Positions 1-6,900 of a stretch of 8,228 nt of DNA are shown one piece after another. The notes beneath the pieces are model-generated. The model worked only from the letters and a program-made list of their open reading frames with translations, searched no databases and was not told the origin of the DNA. Numbering within the stretch: the first letter of the stretch is position 1; each line of letters starts with the position of its first letter. A program made the translations under genes and the position numbers. The stretch comes from an uncultured Collinsella sp. (GTDB lineage: Bacteria > Actinomycetota > Coriobacteriia > Coriobacteriales > Coriobacteriaceae), in contig URWC01000079.1 of NCBI GenBank assembly GCA_900551555.1, positions 1 through 8,228 of the forward strand, in the 5' to 3' direction.

Positions 1-55
1 GAGCGTCCGGCTGATAACCGGGAGGTCACAAGTTCGAATCTTGTCAGGTCCACCA
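1..55 (+). tRNA. tRNA-Ile (GAT anticodon), 3' part, truncated by window start
   Basis: The visible part covers the end of the D-arm region through the 3' end. The anticodon arm is tccgg-CTGATAA-ccggg with anticodon GAT at 13-15, which reads the isoleucine codon ATC. The T arm is acaag (28-32), loop ttcgaat (33-39), cttgt (40-44). The 3' acceptor strand caggtcc (45-51) is followed by discriminator A52 and an encoded CCA (53-55). The 5' acceptor strand and D arm lie before the window, so the acceptor pairing cannot be verified here. Confidence 0.95.
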
Positions 56-70
56 TCAAAACTGTGAAGA

Positions 71-99
71 GCCCTGGGGCATTGCCTCGGGGCTTTTTT
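71..99 (+). terminator. Intrinsic terminator of the tRNA-Ile transcript
   Basis: A 10-bp stem (71-80 with 84-93, two G-U pairs) with a three-base loop (att) is followed directly by six T (94-99). It sits 15 bases after the tRNA CCA end, so it closes the tRNA transcription unit and separates it from the next gene. Confidence 0.9.
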
Positions 100-127
100 C
101 TTGTCTGCGATAAATCTCATTTTGGTT

Positions 128-157
128 TTGTGTGCTGTGCGAAAGTTTGGGTAGTAT
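128..157 (+). promoter_or_regulatory. Possible promoter for the BFN gene cluster
   Basis: A candidate -35 ttgtgt (128-133) and -10 tagtat (152-157) are separated by 18 bases, and a short AT-rich stretch surrounds the -10. It lies downstream of the tRNA terminator and about 55 bases before the BFN start. Both hexamers are imperfect, so this is a placement by position as much as by sequence. Confidence 0.35.
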
Positions 158-202
158 AGCTATTCAATGCGGCGGACTGCCGCGTGTTAACCGCTACGTA
201 CC

Positions 203-208
203 GGAGGT
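203..208 (+). promoter_or_regulatory. Ribosome binding site deciding the BFN start
   Basis: A full GGAGGT Shine-Dalgarno motif lies five bases before the ATG at 214. It supports that ATG over the in-frame ATG at 184, which lies upstream of the motif. Confidence 0.85.
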
Positions 209-213
209 GTTCC

Positions 214-714
214 ATGGTTCGTGTCGACATAGAGACCATCGTCATGGCCGCCGGTCCCGTGCCATCGCTTATCGTGCTTCGCGAGCGCTGCAGCAAATCG
301 GACTCGCCCGCGCCACTGCGTTCCCTTTCCATTCAGACTGGTTCGTTTGAAGCTGCTGCCATCAGCCGCGGCATCGATAGCGGTCGCGCCGAGCGCCCGA
401 TTACCCATGACCTGTTGCTCGATACTGTTGGTGCCCTGGGTGCCAAGCTCGAACGCATCGAAATCGTTCGCGCCGAGCCGCCCGTGTTTTACGCGACGGT
501 TGTCGTGTTGGCCGATGGCAACGAGCATAAGATCGATGCGCGTCCGAGCGACGCCATCGCCCTCGCCGTACGCAGTAATGCCCCCATGTTCGTTGAAGAC
601 GACATCATGAATCGCCTGGGCACCGTTTCTGCCCATGCCGAGGAAGTCGACGACGAGCAAGAGTTCGAGAAGTTCGACGAGTTCGTCCATACGCTCTCCC
701 CCGATGACTTCTAA
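214..714 (+). CDS. Bifunctional nuclease (BFN/DUF151) family protein
   Basis: A soluble 166-residue protein of the BFN/DUF151 family, whose characterised plant member has DNase and RNase activity. Most bacterial members have no proven substrate, so the biochemical role here is inferred from family. Family hallmarks visible in the translation are RPITHDLL at residues 61-68, with the usual helix LLDTVGALGAKLERIEI after it, the central strand FYATVVVL (92-99), and the signature ARPSDAIALAVR (109-120). The C-terminal tail is strongly acidic and ends in SPDDF, as in many family members. The start at 214 is chosen because a perfect GGAGGT lies five bases upstream; an in-frame ATG at 184 would add ten residues before the conserved MVRVDIETI start. 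It is the first gene of a tight three-gene run with its neighbours at 715 and 1135. Length is normal for the family and no key motif is missing. Confidence 0.88.
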   Translation: MVRVDIETIVMAAGPVPSLIVLRERCSKSDSPAPLRSLSIQTGSFEAAAISRGIDSGRAERPITHDLLLDTVGALGAKLERIEIVRAEPPVFYATVVVLADGNEHKIDARPSDAIALAVRSNAPMFVEDDIMNRLGTVSAHAEEVDDEQEFEKFDEFVHTLSPDDF

Positions 715-1104
715 ATGCGGGGCGTCCAGGCTGCGGAGCGTTCGCTGATGGCCGGCGGTATGTCGGCTGAGGCGGCGACCATTGCGCGCGAGGCCCAGAT
801 GCGCTCGGAGGCTTCTGAGGCGGCTCGCATTGCCTATGTGACGCAGGCCCGCACGCTTCGCGAACGCCGCGGCTCGTTTATCAAGATGGTTGTCGTCTCC
901 GCCCTTGTCGCGGCAATCTGTTCGCGCCTTCGTGGTACAGTTGGTGCGCTTGGGTTTTCGATCTCTACGGGCCTTATGATCTGGGGCGTGGTCGATGCGG
1001 TCATGCTGACCAGTCAGATCAAGGTACTCGACAAGCGCGCGATGGATATGATGCGCGCCCGCGACGCTGCCGCTAAGATCGCTGCTGAGGCACAAGAACT
1101 GTAA
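715..1104 (+). CDS. Small two-helix membrane protein of unknown function
   Basis: I do not recognise this 129-residue protein. Residues 1-54 are rich in Ala, Glu and Arg and probably form an amphipathic helix or coiled coil. Two hydrophobic segments follow (about 56-71 and 76-98), joined by a short basic turn RLRG, and then a charged Ala/Lys/Arg/Met-rich helical tail (101-129). With two membrane passes both ends should lie on the same side; the basic flanks RERR and KVLDKR suggest the cytoplasm. The ATG follows the BFN stop directly (TAA at 712-714, ATG at 715) and has no Shine-Dalgarno motif, so translation is probably coupled to the upstream gene. An alternative start is the ATG at 748, with a weak GGAG ten bases before it. 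The reading frame is uninterrupted. It could be a membrane anchor or partner for its neighbours, but nothing in the sequence shows this. Confidence 0.7.
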   Translation: MRGVQAAERSLMAGGMSAEAATIAREAQMRSEASEAARIAYVTQARTLRERRGSFIKMVVVSALVAAICSRLRGTVGALGFSISTGLMIWGVVDAVMLTSQIKVLDKRAMDMMRARDAAAKIAAEAQEL

Positions 1105-1134
1105 CGACGCCAGACTCGATGGGAAGGTCTAAAG

Positions 1135-1584
1135 ATGGCACAGGATATGCAGGACGCCGGTAACGTCTCCGCCGAGCTCGACGCCATGGTGTGCGATCTG
1201 ATCGGCGCGTTCTTGGACGACCTTGCCGCCGGTGAAAACCCTGGCGTGGTCGTGGCAATTGAGGACGCCGCTTCCAACCGTTATCTGGCGGCGCTCGACG
1301 AGGACGGCGAAGAGGCGTGCCTCGAGGCGGCCACCAACTTTATCTCCGAGCACAAGATGGGTCTTAAGGACGAGGGCCTGGGCCGTATCGCTCGCTATGC
1401 CATCGGCTACACCGGCTGCGTCGAGATTGACGGCGGCTATCACGATGCTCTGCTCGTGAGCTTCTTCGAAACCACGCTCGAGAGCGGTTTTTCGGCATAT
1501 GTGCTGTATGAGGGCATGGGCGCCGGCGATGGTTTTATGTGGAGCGACCCTGAACCTGCAGGTGAGGAAACCCCTCTCATCTAA
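1135..1584 (+). CDS. Small acidic soluble protein of unknown function
   Basis: A 149-residue protein that I cannot assign to a family. It has no signal peptide or membrane segment and is acidic, with clustered Asp/Glu (for example ALDEDGEEACLEA). Hydrophobic strand-like stretches (GVVVAIED, HDALLVSFFE, FSAYVLYEG) alternate with helices, which suggests a compact alpha/beta fold. Gly-rich turns such as YEGMGAGDGFMW lie near the C-terminus. A GGAAGG ribosome binding site (1122-1127) lies seven bases before the ATG, and the gene begins 30 bases after the membrane-protein gene, so it is probably co-transcribed with it and the BFN gene. No terminator with a T-run is evident after its stop; the next gene, typA, begins 117 bases later. 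Confidence 0.72.
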   Translation: MAQDMQDAGNVSAELDAMVCDLIGAFLDDLAAGENPGVVVAIEDAASNRYLAALDEDGEEACLEAATNFISEHKMGLKDEGLGRIARYAIGYTGCVEIDGGYHDALLVSFFETTLESGFSAYVLYEGMGAGDGFMWSDPEPAGEETPLI

Positions 1585-1670
1585 AATCGCTAAAATAAAC
1601 GAGTTTTCGGTAAAAGGCTCAATATTCCCGCCGAGCGTTGCATTGCTGGGTGGGTCGCATACGCGTGCCG

Positions 1671-1696
1671 GTTGTATATAGATAGAAGATAGGGGA
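1671..1696 (+). promoter_or_regulatory. Possible -10 region and ribosome binding site of typA
   Basis: The gap 1585-1701 is AT-richer than its flanks. A TATATA/TATAGA stretch (1675-1682), preceded by TTG, could be a -10 element, but no convincing -35 hexamer lies at the right distance. AGGGGA (1691-1696) lies five bases before the typA ATG and is a good ribosome binding site. A short direct repeat CTAAAAT (1581-1587 and 1590-1596) begins at the preceding stop codon and has no clear role. Confidence 0.4.
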
Positions 1697-1701
1697 ACTA
1701 C

Positions 1702-3540
1702 ATGCGCGTAGACAATCTGAGGAACATCGCCATCATCGCTCACGTCGACCATGGCAAGACGACGATGGTCGACAAGCTCCTGCGTGCCACGGACGCCTTC
1801 CGTGCCAACCAGCAGGTCGAGGACCGCGTCCTGGATTCCAACGACCAGGAGCGCGAGCGCGGCATTACGATTCTCGCCAAGAACATCTCTATCGAGTACA
1901 AGGACGTCAAGATCAACGTCATCGACACCCCGGGCCACGCCGACTTTGGCGGCGAGGTCGAGCGCGTGCTGCGTATGGCCGACGGCGCCCTGCTGCTGGT
2001 CGACGCCTTTGAGGGCCCCATGCCCCAGACCCGCTTCGTGCTGCGTCACGCTATCGACACCGGCCTTAAGATCATGATCGTCATCAACAAGATCGACCGT
2101 CCGGGCGCCAACCCCGAGAAGGCCTACAACGACTGCCTGGACCTCATGGCCGACCTGGGCGCCACCGACGACCAGCTTGAGTTCGCCATGGAGCACGTGG
2201 TCTACGCCAGCGCCATGAACGGCTTTGCCCGTCTTGACCCCAACGACGGCAACATGGACATGTACCCGCTGCTCGATATGATTATCGACGACATGCCCGC
2301 GCCCGAGGTTGACGAGAACGCCCCGCTGGCCATGCAGTGCGTGACCATCGACCACTCCAACTTCGTCGGCCGCATCGGTATCGGCCGCGTGTACTCTGGC
2401 GCCATCCACCAGGGCGACCAGATCCTGGTTGTCAAGAACGACGGCTCCAGCGCTACCGCCACCGTCAAGCAGCTCTTTACCTTCGACTACCTGGGCCGTA
2501 CCGAGTGCCAGGAAGTCGGCGCCGGCGACATCGCCGCTGTCGTGGGTATCGACCGCACCGATATCGGCGATGTCTACACCGATCCCGAGAACCCTGTCGA
2601 GCTCGAGCCCATCGAGATCGACCCGCCGACCCTGTCCATCGTCTTTGAGGCTTCGACCTCCCCGCTTGTCGGCCGCGACGGCGACATCGTGGGCGCCCGT
2701 CAGCTCAAGGAGCGCCTGTTCAACGAGGCCGAGAACAACGTGACCATGAAGATCGAGGAACTCGAGGACAAGAGCGGCGTCGAGGTCTCGGGCCGCGGCA
2801 TTCTGCACCTGTCCGTTCTGATGGAGTCCATGCGCCGCGAGGGCTTTGAGTTCCAGGTCGGCCGTCCCCGCGTTCTGTTTAAGAAGGACGAGAACGGCAA
2901 CAAGATGGAGCCCGTCGAGCAGGCCGTCGTCGAGTGCCCGGACGAGTACTCGGGCAAGGTCGTTGAGGTCTTCGGCACCTCCGGCGGCATCATGACGAGC
3001 ATGGATACCTCGGGCATCGTGACGCACCTCGAGTTTAAGATTCCGACCCGCGGCATCATGGGTCTTAAGAACCGCATCATGAACGTCACCCACGGCGAGG
3101 GCGTGTTCTACCACACCTTCCTGGAGTACGGCCCCTATGCCGGCGAGATCGGCAACCGCCAGAACGGCGCAATGATCTCTATGACCACCGAGAAGGCCGT
3201 TGCCTATGCCCTGGGTACGCTGCAGGAGCGCGGTCAGCTGTTTGTTGAGCCAGGCACCGAGTGCTACGAGGGCATGATCGTGGGCGAGCGCAGCAAGGCT
3301 GGCGACATGGTCGTCAATATCGCCCGTACCAAGAACCTGGGCAACCAGCGCTCCTCGACCTCCGATATCTCCGTTCAGCTGGTGCCGCCCCGCACCTTCT
3401 CGCTGGAGGAGGCGCTGGAGTACATCGCCGACGACGAGCTGGTCGAGATCACTCCCAAGAACATCCGCCTGCGCAAGCGTCTGCTCAACGCCACCGACCG
3501 CAAGAAGGCTGCCGTTCGCGCCGGCCAGGTCAACAAATAA
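1702..3540 (+). CDS. typA: Ribosome-associated translational GTPase TypA/BipA
   Basis: TypA/BipA is an EF-G-like GTPase that binds the 70S ribosome and supports 50S assembly and growth under stress such as cold. At 612 residues it has the usual family length. The GTPase domain carries G1 AHVDHGKT (13-20), G2 RGIT (53-56), G3 DTPGHADF (75-82) and G4 NKID (129-132), all intact. A beta-barrel domain II follows (about 205-300), then EF-G domain III- and V-like regions, with GRGILHLSVLMESMRREGFE as the domain III signature. The BipA-specific C-terminal domain, with its basic GERSKAGDMVVN...TKNLGNQRSS segment near residues 527-550, ends the protein. An AGGGGA ribosome binding site lies five bases before the ATG. 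Codon use is strongly biased to C/G third positions, as expected for a highly expressed gene of a GC-rich genome. A strong terminator follows, so it is not part of the pilus operon. Confidence 0.97.
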   Translation: MRVDNLRNIAIIAHVDHGKTTMVDKLLRATDAFRANQQVEDRVLDSNDQERERGITILAKNISIEYKDVKINVIDTPGHADFGGEVERVLRMADGALLLVDAFEGPMPQTRFVLRHAIDTGLKIMIVINKIDRPGANPEKAYNDCLDLMADLGATDDQLEFAMEHVVYASAMNGFARLDPNDGNMDMYPLLDMIIDDMPAPEVDENAPLAMQCVTIDHSNFVGRIGIGRVYSGAIHQGDQILVVKNDGSSATATVKQLFTFDYLGRTECQEVGAGDIAAVVGIDRTDIGDVYTDPENPVELEPIEIDPPTLSIVFEASTSPLVGRDGDIVGARQLKERLFNEAENNVTMKIEELEDKSGVEVSGRGILHLSVLMESMRREGFEFQVGRPRVLFKKDENGNKMEPVEQAVVECPDEYSGKVVEVFGTSGGIMTSMDTSGIVTHLEFKIPTRGIMGLKNRIMNVTHGEGVFYHTFLEYGPYAGEIGNRQNGAMISMTTEKAVAYALGTLQERGQLFVEPGTECYEGMIVGERSKAGDMVVNIARTKNLGNQRSSTSDISVQLVPPRTFSLEEALEYIADDELVEITPKNIRLRKRLLNATDRKKAAVRAGQVNK

Positions 3541-3570
3541 GCGCTGGGCTTTATAGCGACTAACAAGAAA

Positions 3571-3602
3571 GGGCGTCGACCATCGCGGTCGGCGCCCTTT
3601 TT
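3571..3602 (+). terminator. Intrinsic terminator of typA
   Basis: An 11-bp stem (3571-3581 with 3587-3597, one G-U pair) with a five-base loop (atcgc) is followed by five T (3598-3602). It begins 31 bases after the typA stop and insulates typA from the downstream surface-protein genes. Confidence 0.93.
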
Positions 3603-3734
3603 GTGCAGTGGACAGGTTCGTTTGCACCACAGCTGGGGCGGTTATCCCTCCTAGCGGCTTTCCGGTCAAAGTTAAGTTGTTTAAACATATACATAATTCT
3701 ACAGAATATAACTGCTTTAATGCAAACCCGTTAA

Positions 3735-3779
3735 CAGGTAAATACCAACTGGTATTACATTAAAAGACCTCTTTACCTG
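3735..3779. repeat. Nested inverted repeats upstream of the pilus promoter
   Basis: The outer arms CAGGTAAA (3735-3742) and TTTACCTG (3772-3779) are perfect 8-base complements. Inside them lies AATACCA-ac-TGGTATT (3741-3756), with 7-base arms and a 2-base centre. The word ACTGGTAT occurs at 3748-3755 and again at 3791-3798, exactly 43 bases apart, the second copy falling between the promoter -35 and -10. The layout fits an operator for a dimeric regulator; no T-run follows, so it is not a terminator. Confidence 0.6.
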
Positions 3780-3782
3780 CGG

Positions 3783-3810
3783 TTTACATGACTGGTATCT
3801 ATATTATATT
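3783..3810 (+). promoter_or_regulatory. Promoter of the pilus/adhesin operon
   Basis: A -35 TTTACA (3783-3788) and -10 TATATT (3805-3810), each matching the sigma-70 consensus at five of six bases, are separated by 16 bases. Transcription would start near 3817, leaving a leader of about 145 nt. It follows the typA terminator and abuts the inverted-repeat cluster, so a regulator bound there would lie next to or over RNA polymerase. Confidence 0.65.
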
Positions 3811-3962
3811 TTATGCATTGTGGCATAGACGAACCGTCTTAGAAGGTGCTCCCCAATGGGTTCTTGCAATGCGCTAGGTAGGTTCTCGTTGATGTTGGGG
3901 CTTGTGTTCGATCCGACGATTCGCCGTATTCCACACTGTGTTGTAGGAATTAAGGGACAACT

Positions 3963-6900
3963 ATGGATGCACACCGCTCGCGGTCGCTGGGTATGGCGGC
4001 CCTGATCTTCATTCTAATTAGCCTCACCGCCGCAATTTTCCACGGCGCAGCCCCTGTGCGCGCCGAGGATGCGACGATGCCGACGCCGATTGCGATTGAT
4101 GAGAATACGGCGGACGTTACGGTTGGGCTGTATGCCGATAAGGATCGTCAGCAGCCTCTCGGTCAAGAGGGCTTACCCTCGATTACGACAGCCGATACTA
4201 TCTACGGTTTTATGGAAGCTCGTTTTCATGAGAATTGTGGGCCTACACCTGAAAGGCTTGAGGCGATTTATACCTTTCCCGACTCGATTGTTGTGAACGA
4301 CAACGAGGGCGGTATCTTAAGGACGGATGATACCGAAAATGCACAAAGGATGGGAACTTGGTACATAAAGGATAACAAGGTCGTTTTTAATTACGATGCC
4401 AGCTATCTCAGCGGTCATCCCTCTTCGCTCTATGTGCGCGTCAATTTCGAGTTTGAGCTTAAAGACAAAGATGTAGATGACGGCAAAAAAGTCGAACTGA
4501 AATTTCCAGGCGTTGGCGAAACTGTGCCGATCGAGATTCAAGATGGCGCAGTTGATGGAAACAAATCAGGTGTCTTTTCCCAAGATAGCAGTACTGGAAA
4601 TGCCAAGATAACTTGGACTATTAATCTGAGTGTTACGTCGCACGCAACGGATGTAAAACTGGTCGATACGCTCGGTGACTACCTGGACTTTGAGCAAAGC
4701 AGCTTCAAGCTCGATGGAAATCCTCTTGGTTCGTCCGTGAGCATCGAAGAGCGAACTGCAACGTTGTCGCTAGGTAACCTTTCTCGGGGCGACCATACCG
4801 TTACCTACGAAACGACAGTTAGCAAGAACTTGTCTCTTTCTAATGGCACACCTACGCAAGGTAGGAATAGCGTGCAAGCAACCTGGGGAAAAGCAAATCA
4901 CCAACAATCTCTTACGATTAAAGGGGCGTCGGAACCGTTTCAATACGACATGATTCAAAAAGAGGCTGGCTCCGGAACATCGTCTGTCATCACTTGGAAG
5001 GTTGTGCTCAACGGGGGGTCTCTCAAGGCCGATATGTCTGGCTACACCTTTACCGACAAGCTCGATGGCAAGCAGGATTATATTGGCAGCTACACGGTCT
5101 ACAAGGGCGAGACCGCCGATGAAAACCAAAAGATTGATGAGGGAACGCTGAGCGAGTCAGGGGATTCATTTAGCTATACGTTTAATCCAAAAGAGGGCGA
5201 TCGGTATGCGACCTATTGCATCGTCTATCAAACTAAGCTGAAAGATGAGAATTCCTACGAAAAAGTTAGTAACACGGCAAGTGTGAAAAAAGAAGACTCC
5301 GGTCTGCCCTCTGGTGAAAGCACCGCATACTACATCCGTCCTTGGACGGGCAAAACCATTAGCAAAACGCTGCTTAATCCGGATGAGGCATCTCGGACCG
5401 GAAAAGCAACTTGGCAATTACGCGTAGAGCTCCGTGATTACGTAAATGCGAAAAACCCAACATCCATTCTTATCAAAGATACCATGCTGGCGGCTTGGAA
5501 GCAGACTATGGGGCCGGATACCTCCGATGGCCCTTCACATGTAATTACCATCGGGGATACCAAACTGGACCAAGGTGTCGACTGGGACTTTGAGCGAGGC
5601 AAAGATCCGTCACAGAAGAGCAACCAACATAACTGCAATATCCTAATAACCAATATGGATAAAGTCAAAAAAGCACTGGATAAAGACCCTGAAGTGGTTA
5701 TTACGTATAAAACGGTGACCGACGCACTTCCTGGTTGGTACTCTAACTTTGCCTCTGTTGATGGGTTTAGCGGCTATTCTGATTACGTTTTTTACTATGT
5801 TGAAAGCGAAACGGAGCCTTCGGTCGAGAAAAGCGTAAAAATAAATGAAGACGGCTCGCAGGCACGGTGGGTTGAGGCGTTTGACTGGAAATCAGTGGAT
5901 GGCTCGAACGACAAAGGTGCGTGGATTGTCGACTGGACGGTCTATGTCAATCGAGTTAAGACGCCTGCCGATGAATCTTATGGCGCGGGCAAGCTTAATG
6001 GTAAAGATGTCGTTGTTAAAGATGAGCTTCCTGATGGAATGAGTTATATCCCCGGTTCGGCTAAATATTCTTTGTATTCAAATCCCTACGGGACGGCGGT
6101 GCCCGGCCGCGAATGGGAACATGAGAGAGAAAAAACCGAGGATTCGGATGTCTTGCTGACGCCCGCCGTTGATCGTCGAGAGGTTACGTTTTCGATTCCA
6201 ACGGAAAAGTTGGGTAACAATACAGGCTATGTGAAGCTGACGTATGCAACTGCTGTCAAGAGGTCAGTGGTCGACACATCAAAGAACCTCGGCGAGCTTA
6301 CGAACTCGGCGAGTGCGAGCTCGGATAATAAGGAATTTAAGGCGGGCTCTGGTACCGTACAGATCAAGAACGACGTATTGTCAAAGACCGGTACGTCGGT
6401 AAGTAATAGCAAACGAATTCACTACACCATTTTCGTTAACGAATCGGCGCTAGACCTAAAAGGCGGAACCGACTATCTCGATCTATACGATGTGATGGAT
6501 TCTAAGTGCACGTTTATCCCCTCGTCGCTTAGCGTATCTGAGCACGATAACGGCGAATGGCGTGTGCTGACAAAAGAAAAATACGGGACGGCTCTTGACT
6601 CGATTGGCGAGGGCGCTGGAAAGCAGCAGCGATTGACGTTGAGGCTTCCCGATGAGAAATACCTGAAAGTCGAATATGAAGTTCTGTCCGGTGAGTCTGG
6701 TAACGTTTCCCTTTCCAACGAGGCTCAGCTTGAAGGTGTTGCAGGCGGGTATGTGAAACACGAGCGTGAATATGGCATAGATGCCGGCGCATCGGGAGGC
6801 GGAACGGGGTACGGCATTGTGGTCCACAAAGTGGATGAAAAGGACGTTACTGCGCCGTTGGCTGGGGCCACGTTCACACTCTATGCGATTGACATGGACA

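Larger units (their letters stand above)
3603..3962. other. AT-rich intergenic region carrying the pilus operon control sequences
   Basis: This 360-base gap has no convincing gene. About 3671-3815 is markedly AT-rich against the GC-rich surroundings. It contains the palindrome GTTTAAAC (3679-3686), a small inverted repeat ATTCT-ac-AGAAT (3696-3707), a larger nested inverted-repeat cluster (3735-3779) and a promoter (3783-3810). From about 3817 to 3962 is an untranslated leader of about 145 nt. The leader holds a possible small hairpin (3827-3831 with 3835-3839, loop aac) and pairable segments CCCCAA (3851-3856) and TTGGGG (3895-3900). A 49-codon reading frame with its own ribosome binding site (3856-4005) overlaps the start of the next gene; see findings. 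AAGGGA at 3952-3957 is the adhesin ribosome binding site, five bases before its ATG. Confidence 0.75.

Noticed and set aside
1..55. tRNA-Ile 3' end as an attachment site for an integrated element
   Set aside because: tRNA 3' ends are common integration sites, but no integrase gene and no second copy of the tRNA 3' end occur in the window, and ordinary chromosomal genes follow.
187..1095. A 302-codon minus-strand frame opposite the BFN and membrane-protein genes
   Set aside because: It shadows two well-supported + strand frames, has an Arg/His-rich composition without domain features, and has no visible promoter or ribosome binding site of its own.
1563..1575. Small hairpin GAGG-aaac-CCTC at the end of the acidic protein gene as a terminator
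   Set aside because: The stem is only four or five base pairs, lies inside the coding end and is not followed by a T-run.
1129..3669. An 846-codon open frame on the minus strand opposite typA and its flanks
   Set aside because: Long antisense frames arise in GC-rich genes with strongly biased third positions. Its translation is repetitive in D, L, V, G and H and looks like no protein family, while the + strand carries an intact TypA with every GTPase motif.
3735..3779. Invertible promoter (phase-variable DNA) flanked by inverted repeats
   Set aside because: The outer arms are only 8 bases with 29 bases between them, and the best promoter lies outside the arms, so inversion would not flip it. 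No recombinase gene is in the window.
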